Shown here in pieces: positions 12,013 through 21,532 of a stretch of 64,000 nt of DNA. Within the stretch, counting starts at the first letter, position 1. Every line of letters starts with the position of its first letter. This DNA comes from Sapria himalayana (Eukaryota > Streptophyta > Magnoliopsida > Malpighiales > Rafflesiaceae). The notes below the pieces were generated by a model. The model did not search any database, was not told where the DNA came from, and saw only the letters and a list, made by a program, of their open reading frames with translations. The translations under genes and the position numbers were made by a program. The stretch lies in contig JAREIK010003345.1 in NCBI GenBank assembly GCA_029783825.1, positions 157,783 to 221,782 on the forward strand, written 5' to 3'.

Positions 12013-14390
12013 TTTTTTGTCATTTTCATAGGTTATAACCTTTGAAAATATAATAATATTTAAAATTTTTTGAAAAGTGAATACAATATTTAGTTATAAT
12101 AATTTTAATTATTATATATCATATAAATTCAAAATAAACAATTTTATTGATAGATATTATGATAATTATCAAAAATTAAGTTAATAAACTATTAATAAAA
12201 AGATTAATATTAATTAAAAAATATTTACAAAACTGAAATTGATTTAAAATTAAAGAAAAAGTATTACTGGATAATAATTTTTAATTTTTTAATATTTATT
12301 TCTTTAATAACGTATATATTTTTTTGATTAAAAATAAATTATTTAGATTATATTTGTCGCACTCATAATTTATTTTATAATAAATATTTCTATAAAAATA
12401 AAATTATAAATAATTATAATGAATATTTAAAATAATAATAAATTGAAATAAAAATTATATTTCTTAATAAATAATTAGCATATAGCGGTTTAATGGTTTA
12501 TGTATTTAGGCATTACGAACTTTATGAGTTTACTAATTTAACTGTGTCTGTAGTTAGTGGTTTATAGGTTTTATTTAAAAATTAAAATAACAAAATATCT
12601 TTTTTTTATTATTTTTTTATATTTTCCAAGGTTATAACCTTTCAAAATAAAATAATTTTGAAAATTTTTTGAAATGTGAATACTATGTATAATTATATTA
12701 ATCTTACTAATTATATATCATATAAATTCAATATATACAATTTTAATGATAGATATTATAATAATGATCAAAAATTAAATTAATAAACGAATATTAATAA
12801 TATAAATTTTAATTAAAATATATTTACATAACACAAAATGATTCATAATCAAATCAAAATATATTACTAAATAATAATATTTAATTTTTAAATTTTTTCT
12901 TCTTTTTATAAGCTTATATTTTTTTGATTAAAAATAAATAATTTAAATAATATTTGTCTCACTCGAAATTTATTTTATAATTAATTTTTCTAAAAAATTA
13001 AAATATAAATAATTAAAATGAATATTAATAAATAGAAATAAAAATGAGATTTATTAATTTTTAAGTAGTATATAGATGTTAAAATCTGTATGTATTTAGG
13101 GGTTTATGAGGTTACTAATTTAAGTAAGTAAGTATTTAATGGTCTATAGGTTTTATTTAAAAAATAAAATAACTAAAAATTTATTTTTATTATTTATTCT
13201 CATTTTTTAAAATTATAACCTTTAAGAATATAATAATTTTTAAATTCATTTCAAAAGTGAATAAAATATTTATTTATAATAATCATAATAATTATATATC
13301 ATATAAATTCAATTTAAACAATTTTATTGATAGATATTATAATAATTATCAAAAAATAAATTAAAAATCAATTATGAATATAATATCAAAACCTAAAATG
13401 ATTCAACATCAAAGCAAAATATATTACTAAATAATAATTATTTGTTTTTAAATTTTTATTCTTTTTATAAGCTTATCAATTTTTTGAGGAAAAAAAATTT
13501 TTATAAATTATATTTTTAACTCATAATTTAGTTTATAATTAATACATATATAAAAATAAAAAACTAAACAATCAAAATAAATTTTTTAAATTATAATGAA
13601 ACCAAATAAAAATGAAATGTATTAATTATTATTTAGGGTATATCTATTTAAAAAATTATCTATATAGAGTATCATGATTTTGTAGTTAAGTGAACTAAAT
13701 TTTTAGGCATTTAGTGGTGTATATGTTTTATTTAAACAATAGAATAACAAAGAAAAAATAGTTTTTTTTTATTTTTTCACATTTTAAAAGGTTATAACCT
13801 TTGAAAATATAAAAATTTTAAAAATTTTAAAAATTTTTTTCAAAAGTGAATACAATATTTAGTTATAATAATCATTATATTTATATATCATATAAATTCA
13901 AAATAAACATTTTTATTGATAAATATTCTAATAATGATGAAAAAATAACTTAATAATCTATTATTAATAAGGTAGATATCAATTAAAATATATTTACAAA
14001 ACCTAAAATGATTCAGAAGCAAAGCAAAATATATTACAATACAATAAGTTTTTGTTTTAACATTTTTTTTTCTTTTAAAAAGTTTATCTATAATTTTTTG
14101 ATGAAAAATAATTTATATAAATTATATTTGTGTAACTCATAAATTATTTTGTAATTATTATTTATATAAAAATAAATAAATAAATAATTAAAATGAATAT
14201 TTAAAATTATAATGAAAAAAATAAAAATGAGATTTATTAATTATTATTTATTATTTAAGATATACATGTTTAAAAAATTTATATATTCAGGGTTTTCGAG
14301 ATTCAGAAGTTATTGATTTAAGTATTTAGCCATTTAATGGTTTATAGGTTTTATTCAAACACTGAAATAACAAAATTTTTTTTTTGATAT
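12000..14390 (-). repeat. Asymmetric palindrome spacer: four reverse satellite monomers
   Basis: Reverse monomers with cores near 12,036, 12,635, 13,215 and 13,795 lie between the two palindrome arms and have no mirror partner at 9.6-12.0 kb. Diagnostic differences make the 12,635, 13,215 and 13,795 units the same variants, in the same order, as the units around 22,788, 23,335 and 23,860. Examples are ACTATGTATAATTATATTAA near 12,690 and near 22,845, and a 'ttatctatatag' tail near 13,655 and near 23,725. No gene is present. Confidence 0.8.
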
Positions 14391-16684
14391 TTCTTCAAAT
14401 TTTGAAAGGTTATAACATTTGAAAATATATAATTTTAAAATTTTATAAAAATGTGAATATAATATTTAGTAAAAATAAATATTATAACTATATATTATAT
14501 AAACTAAATATAAACAATTTTATTGATAGATATGATATCAATTAACAAAAATTAAATTAATAAACTATTATTAATATGAGAGATATAAATTTAAATATAA
14601 TTAAAAAACCTAAAATTATTCAAAATCAAAGTAAAATTTATTACTAAATAATAATTTTATTTTAGTTTTTGCATCATTTTATAAGCATATATCTTTTTTT
14701 ATGAAAATTATATTATTTAAATTATATTTATATCACTCATAATTTATTTTGTAATTAATATTTCTATAAATTATTTAAATTATATTTAAGGTTTACGAAT
14801 TTAAAGGTTAAAGTATTTAGGGGCTTCGGGGGTTAGGAGTTTAGATATTTATGTATTTAGGCATTTAATGGTTTATAAGTTTTATTTAAACAATGATATA
14901 ACAAAAAATTTATTTTTGTTATTTTTTCTCATTTTTGAAGGTTATAAACTTTAAAATAATACAATTTTTAAATTTTTTTATATGTGAATACTATATTTAG
15001 TTATGATAATCATGATAATTATATATCATGTAAATTCAATATAAACAATTATATTGAAATATATTATATTAATGATCAAAAAATAAAATAATAAACTATT
15101 ATTAATAAAATAGATATTATTTTAAATATATTTGCAAAACGTAAATTTATTCAAAATCAAAGTAAAATATATTACAAAATAATACTTTCTTTGATGTTTT
15201 GTTTCTTTTTATAAGTTTATATTTTTTGTTATTAAAAGTAAATTATTTATATTATATTTGTCTTCCTCATAATTTATTTTTAATTTATAATTCTATAAAA
15301 ATAACTAATAAATAATTAAAATGAATATTTAAAATTATAATGAATACAAATAAAATATAGATTTATTATTTATTATTCAGGATATACTACTTTAATGGTT
15401 TAAGTATTTAGGTGTTTAGGGGGTTAGTCAATTAAGTGTTTATGCCTTCAGTGATTTATAGTTTTTATTTAAATAATGAAAAAATAAAAAATTTAATTTT
15501 TTATTTTTTTTAATTTTGAAGGTTATAACCTTTGAAAATATATTAATTTTAAAATTTTTTAAATGTGAATATAATATTCAATAATAATAATCTTAATAAT
15601 TATATATAATGTAAATTCAATTTAAATAATTTTATTAATAGATATTATAATAATGATCAATAAAAAATTAATAAACTATTATTAATAAGAATGTTATAAA
15701 TTTAAATATAATTTAAAAATCTAAAATGATTCAAAATAAAAATAAATATATTACTAAATAATATATTTTTGTTTTTAAAATTGTGCCTATTTTTATAAGG
15801 ATATATATTTTTTTTGATGTAAAATAAATTATTTACATTAGATCTGTCTCACTAATAATTTATTTTGTAATTAATATTTCTATAAAAATAAACTTATAAA
15901 TAATTAAAATAAAAATTTCAAATTATACTTAATAAAAATTAAATTAAGATTTATGATTTTTTATTAATGTACACCTGTTTAATGGTTTAAGTATTTAGAG
16001 GTTTTGTCGTTTAGGAGTTTAGCAATTTATGTTTTTAGGCATTTAGTGGTTTATAGATTTTATTTAAACAATAAAATAACAAAAAAAATTTGCAATTTTT
16101 TCTCATTTTCATAGGTTATAAACATTGAAAATATAATAATAATTAAAATTTTTTAAAATGAGAATACATTATTTAGTTATAATAATATTAATAATTATAT
16201 ATCATATAAATTCAATATATACAATTTTATTGATAGAAATAAAATAATGATGAAAATTTATTAAAAAAGATTGTTATAAATTAAAAAATATTTAGAAAAC
16301 ACAAATTGATTCAAAATTAAAGTAAAATATATTACTGGATAATAATTTTTAATTTTTAAATTTGTAATTCTTTTATAAGCATATATATTTTTTGATTAAA
16401 AATAAATTAATTAAAATATATATGTCGCACTCATAATTTAATTTGTAATAAATATTTCTATAAAAATAAAATAATAAATAATTAAAATGAATATTTAAAA
16501 TTATAATAAATAGAAATAAAAATTAGATTTATTAATTATTAAGTAGTATAAAGCGGTTTAATGGTTTATGTATTTAGACATTATGAGGTTTAGGAGTTTA
16601 CTAATTTAACTGTGTATGCATTTAGTGGTTTATAGGTTTTATTAAAAAAATAAAATAATAAAAAATTATTTTTATTATTTTTTG

Positions 16685-16716
16685 ATATTTTCAAAGGTTA
16701 TAACCTTTGAAAATAT
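16685..16716. other. Best-preserved 32-bp satellite dyad (example 1)
   Basis: Perfect inverted repeat without spacer: ATATTTTCAAAGGTTA followed directly by its reverse complement. A dyad at this position occurs in nearly every monomer of the array. It could extrude as a cruciform or be bound by a dimeric protein. Neither is shown by the sequence. Confidence 0.95.
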
Positions 16717-17819
16717 AATTGTTTTAAATTTTTTTTAAATGTGAATACAATATTTAGTTATAATAATCATTATATTTATATATCATATAAATTCAATATA
16801 AATAATTTTATTGATAAATATTCTAATAATGATCAAAAAATTAATTAATAATCTATTATTAATAAGATATATTCAATCTAAAATATAATACAAAACCTAA
16901 AATGATTCAGAAGAAAAGCAAAATATATTTCTATATAATAATTTTTTGTTTTGAATTTTTTTTTAAAAAAAAGTTTATCAATAATTTTTTGATGAAAAAT
17001 AATTTATATAATTTATATTTGTCCAACTCAATTTATTTTGTAATTAATATTTATATATAAATAAACAAATAAATAATAAAAATGAATATTTAAAATTATA
17101 ATGAAAAAAAAATGAGATTTATTATTTATTATTTAGGGATGCCGGTTTAATTTAAATTAGATCTGTCTCACTAATAATTTATTTTGTAATTAATATTTCT
17201 ATAAAATAAATTGAATAAATAATTAAAATAAAAATTAAAAATTATACTGGATAAAAATTAAAATGAGATTTATGATTTATTATTAATGTATACCAGTTTA
17301 ATAATTTCAGTATTTAGAGGTTTTTTCCTTAGAAGTTTAGCTGATTTATGTTTTTAGGCTTTTAGTGGTTTATAGGTTTTATTTAAAAAAATAAAATAAC
17401 AAAAAAATTGTATAATTTTTTATCATTTTCATAGGTTATAACATTTGAAAATATAATAATATTTATAAATTTTTGAAATTTAAATACAATATTTTGTTAT
17501 ATTGATATTGATTCTAAATTAATGTAACTTATATTACTTGATAATAATTTTTAATTTTTAAATTTATACTTCTTTTATAAGGGTATATTTTTATTAGATA
17601 AAATATATATTATTTAAATTATATTTGTCCCACTCATAATTTATTTTGTAATAAATATTTCTAAATAAATATACTAATAAATAATTAAAATGAATATTTA
17701 AAAATATAAAAATAGCAATAAAAATTTGATTTATTGATTATTAAATAGTATTTAGTGGTTTAATAGTTTATGTATTTAGGCATTACGGGGTTTAGGAGTT
17801 TACTGATTTAACTTTATAT

Positions 17820-17827
17820 GCATTTAG
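17820..17827. repeat. Target site duplication of hAT copy 2, left
   Basis: GCATTTAG precedes the terminal TAGGGCTGCTC. It pairs with GCATGTAG (21,525-21,532) with one mismatch. It is the reverse complement of the site used by copy 1. Confidence 0.8.
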
Positions 17828-18409
17828 TAGGGCTGCTCAAGGGAATCGGTGAATCATGACCCGACATGAAGCCTTGTCCCGAAAGAATCGGGACTGAGAA
17901 AATCCGTTGACTTTGACGTTTCCGGTCCCGTTCTGTCACATATTATTTCTTTTGGGATGGTTCCGGATCTTAAGCAATATCCATCCTGAGAACCATCCTG
18001 TCCTAAAAAACCTATACTAGAACCAGGAATATATATATATATATATAACATGAAGATGCCACCAATTTCGCTACTGCCCATCCAATTCCGACGCACCTAT
18101 TGCTGTTCCGACGAGGTCCAGGACACCTCACACCATTCCAGTCGTGTTCATTTAGGTCCAACCCTTGTCCGTCGCACTTCTGGTTGCCTCCACCATGTCT
18201 CAGATGCCACCAGCCTTTTGGTTTGTTTTTATGATGAGAATTGAGTGATTAATTATTATTATTATGTGTCTGAGTTAGTTTTGTTGAGTATTAGTTGTGG
18301 TGTTGTGGTTGGGTCGAATGAGTGGGCTGAATGTGTTACATTCAGTTTTGTAGAGCTTGCTTGTTTGTAATATTTATATGTATTTATGCTTAACATATCA
18401 TATTTATTA
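17828..18409 (+). other. 5' leader of hAT copy 2
   Basis: Non-coding region before the transposase start. It has a (TA)n run at 18,029-18,047 and a short ATT-triplet run near 18,252-18,265. A 64-codon frame at 18,050-18,244 (begins MKMPPISLLPIQFRR) corresponds to part of a frame in copy 1, but no domain is recognised, so it is left uncalled. Confidence 0.55.
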
Positions 18410-18421
18410 ATGGAAATGCAT

Positions 18422-20553
18422 ATGGCACAATCCAGTGGTAAACGAAAAATACAATAAATTAAAGATGATCACATTTCAAATGATCAAAGTACTAGTAAAT
18501 CCAATCATCATCTTTTCATGAACCCTTTTATTGATATGGCAGGTTCTTCAATTCCAATTGTAAAAGAAAGTCAAGGTACATCTGAACCTCAAGATCATAA
18601 AAAGTATAAGTCAGATTTTTGGGAAACATATGAGATATTAGTTGATTCAGAGGTAAATGAAACTAGTAGGGTAGCTTGTATATGGTGTAGGAAATAATAC
18701 TTGGTAAAAAGTGATCAAGGTACTTCGGGTTTATGGAAATACTTGAGAAAGACTTGTAGGAATATTCCACACAAAAAAAAATTAGTAGAAGCTCACAAAG
18801 GTAAAGACAAGTCACAATCTTTTTTGAGTTTCACTAAAGGTACTATTTCAGAGGATAACAAATTAACTTGTTGGCAATTTGATCAACAACAAGTTAGGGA
18901 GGCTTTGGTGAAAATAATCATAAAAGATGAATTGCCTTTTTGTTTTGTTGAGAGGGATGAGTTTAAGGAGTTTTGTGAAGTTAGTGTGCCTCAATTTAAA
19001 ATTCCATCTAGGCACTCTGCACGGAGGGATTGTTTTTCTTGGTTTGTGAATGAAAATAAGAAATTATTTGATAGCATATCATCTCATTGTTGTAGAGTTT
19101 CATTGAATACCAACACTTGGACTAGCATTTAAAATTTTTCTTATATATGTTTGACTGTTCATTTCATTGATTCTCAATGGAATATGCATAAAAGGCTTTT
19201 GAACTTTTGTGTAATTAAAAGTCATTCTAGAGTTAATATTAGAAATGCTATTGAGTTTTGCATGAATGAATGGGGTTTGAGAAAGTTGATGTTCATTACT
19301 ATTGATAATGCATCAAATAATGATGTTGAAGTTGAACAATTGAAAAGAATGCTTGTGAAGAAAAGTGTTGTACCTTTGAGGGACGAGCATTTTTATATGA
19401 GATGTTGTTCTCATATCCTAAACTTAATTGTGAGAGATAGCATTGCAGTAGTTGAGGGTGCTATTCAAAACATTAGAGGTGTGGTCAAATATGTGAGGAG
19501 TAGTATTAAAAGATTAGATATGTTTAAGTTATGTGTTGAAGAAGCAAACTTGACATATGAATCTTCATTGCAATTAGATTGTCCTACAAGATGGAATTCA
19601 ACTTATTTGATGCTACAAACTAATATAAAATATCAAAAAGACTTTAATAAGTTGGAGGACAAAGACAAAAGGTTTTTGAAGGAGTTTGGTTCAAAATTCC
19701 AACTGAGAGAGACTGAACAAATGCCAAAATTTTGGCACGTTTCTTGAAAACTTTTTATAAGGTAACTTGTAACTTTTCTGGCTCATTATATTCTACCTCT
19801 AGTATTTATTTTCTTGAGATTATTCGAATTTTGAAAAAAATTGAGCTTTGTGAAAATAGAAGAGATACAATGGTGTCTGAAATGGGTATGAAAATGAGGC
19901 ATAAATTCAACAAATATTGGGGTTCTCCTCAGTCAACAAATATTATTCTTTTTGTAGCTGTAGTGTTGGATCCTAGATATAAGCTCATATATCTCAAGGT
20001 TAAGTACACTTAGCATTATGGTGAGGAATTGGCTAAAAATTTGGTGAAAAAGGTTATAAATGCTTTAAATGAGATTATAGATGATTATAAAGATTTAAAT
20101 GATGATGAATCAAAAGAAGATGATTTCTCTTCTACTGTGTTGAAAAAAATGATGATTTCTTTGATTGTAGTGATACTTATGTTGATGATTTTTTTTGTTG
20201 AATTGGAGAAAGAACAAGAAGTTGCATCTTTGGAAGAGTTGGATAGGTACTTGGAGGACAAACTTGAAAAAAATAGAATTGATTTTGATCTTCTAAACTG
20301 GTGGAAGGTAGATGAGGTTAGGTATCCTTCTTTGGCAAATGTAGCAAGGAATGTATTTGCTATCCAAGCATCTACTGTGGCATACGAATCTACATTTAGC
20401 ACTGGGGAGAGAACTGTAGATAAATTTAGGAGTTCTTTAACACCTATTACAGCTGAAGTTCTCATATGTTTACAAGATTGGATGAGAAGCTCAAACAAAC
20501 CTATTGAAATTGAACAATTATTTCAAGACCTTGATGATAGTGAATCATGTTAG
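18422..20553 (+). pseudogene. hAT transposase pseudogene, copy 2 (BED finger + RNase H-like core + dimerisation domain)
   Basis: Relic of a nuclear Ac-type hAT transposase of about 700 codons, the usual family size. It starts at ATG 18,422 (MAQSSGKRKIQ then TAA at 18,455); an in-frame ATG at 18,410 is an alternative. Visible parts: BED finger CIWC (~18,677-18,688), then GTSGLWKYLRKTC, where a Tyr stands at the usual His position; KDELPFCFVERDEFKEFC (~18,930); the first catalytic block reading NTNTWTS, with Asn (AAC 19,112-19,114) where the family has Asp; TIDNASNND with the second Asp (19,304-19,306); RCCSHILNLIVRDS; LDCPTRWNSTYLM; FLKTFYKVTCNFSGSLY after a frameshift near 19,735; LDPRYKL; LDRYLEDKLE; and AYESTFSTGER with the acidic residue at 20,386-20,388. 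Stops lie at 18,455, 18,695, 19,130 and 20,011, and there is a frame slip near 20,150. It is not functional. Confidence 0.92.
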
Positions 20554-21524
20554 TATACAAATCTTGTAAATTTTAATTTCACTTTTACTTATTTTATTCA
20601 TTCAATTTAATAAAAATATGGTTCAATTACAATTTTCAGGGGGCTCTCATGATCCAAATCTTCTTCCAACTATAGTTGGCCAACTAAATTTGGAATGGGT
20701 GTATTAAATTTTATATGGTAATATTTTGTTTTTTTATTACTCTTTCATATTAGAAATTTATGTCTACATGATTAACATGTTTTCATCTTTGGTTGTCCTT
20801 CTACAGTGGAGGAAGAAAAGGGAGGAGTTGTAGAAGAGAATTAATTGGGTTTGGATTTTCGTTGCTGTTCCGGGACGGACCTTTGAAATCATTATTATCA
20901 TGGTTTTTATTAGTTGTATTTTTTTTTGTTATATTAAGCTACCTAATTTTAGCAATTACTCAAGTAGTAATTGATGCTACCAATGTTGGTGGTCATCTTT
21001 AGATATTCCTTAATATTTTAATTAATTGTTTAAAAAAATGTGTACTGCTATTATGGTTAAGATTCACTCGGCTGAACAAAGCCAACTTGTGAAAAAACAA
21101 AGAACCAAATTAAGCCCACAACTCGGTCCCGTTCTATTTAACATTTCTATCCTTTTTGGCACATCAATGCTTTTGACAAGGTAATGGAACTCGTTTGCGG
21201 TATTCAACCTATTTGACAAAACAAAATTGGCCCAATTTGAGTTTGAAAGATACATAACTAAGGAATGATAAATGGTACAAAAAAAGGTTTCGACATGAAC
21301 TAACTTGGCCAGTTTGAAGAAAATAAATTGAAAAAAATGTTCGAACTTTGTTTCATCCCAGAACCATTTTCTCCTTCCCAAAATCCTCGTTCTCCGTCCC
21401 ATATCATCCAGATATTTTCAACCTATGGGACAGGTCTGGATCTTCAAAAAAAAAATTCTCCGAACTATGGGTAGGGACTGGAGATTTGTAATCTTCATCC
21501 CGTCCCATCCTATGAGGACCCCTA
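20554..21524 (+). other. 3' region of hAT copy 2
   Basis: Sequence from the transposase stop to the 3' terminal repeat. On the minus strand 21,064-21,402 is open for 112 codons. Its C-terminal half (LSNRLNTANEFHYLV ... TSWLCSAE) corresponds to the open frame at 4,947-5,138 in copy 1. No domain is recognised. The frame may simply reflect recent common origin of the copies. Confidence 0.55.
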
Positions 21525-21532
21525 GCATGTAG
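21525..21532. repeat. Target site duplication of hAT copy 2, right
   Basis: GCATGTAG follows the terminal GACCCCTA. It differs from the left GCATTTAG by one base. Confidence 0.8.

Larger units (their letters stand above)
14390..17827 (-). repeat. Satellite array, reverse block (inner right arm)
   Basis: Reverse monomers with cores near 14,410, 14,945, 15,526, 16,119, 16,700 and 17,439. The 16,700 core is one of the best-preserved dyads in the window, with 32 bp perfect. The monomer starting there continues past its normal tail into a second tail through GGTTTAATTTAAATTAGATC (17,143-17,162), giving a ~740-bp fused unit. Telomere-like tracks read in the G-rich sense here, for example GGGGCTTCGGGGG at 14,820. 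No coding region is present. Confidence 0.9.
17828..21524 (+). mobile_element. hAT (Ac-like) DNA transposon, copy 2, non-autonomous relic
   Basis: A 3,697-bp element in + orientation, close to copy 1 in sequence throughout. Its ends are TAGGGCTGCTC (17,828-17,838) and, on the opposite strand, TAGGGGTCCTC (21,524-21,514). The transposase relic lies at 18,422-20,553. The 5' subterminal zone (17,860-18,000) and the 3' zone (21,350-21,510) hold repeated GGTCCCG, CCGTCCC and GGGATGG-like motifs. Because it sits at the same satellite position as copy 1 in mirror image and shares disabling lesions with it, it most likely arose by segmental duplication rather than by transposition. Confidence 0.92.

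Noticed and set aside
20085..20498. 137-codon minus-strand frame opposite the hAT C-terminal region
   Set aside because: Shadow of the transposase reading frame. The plus-strand product matches the hAT dimerisation domain.
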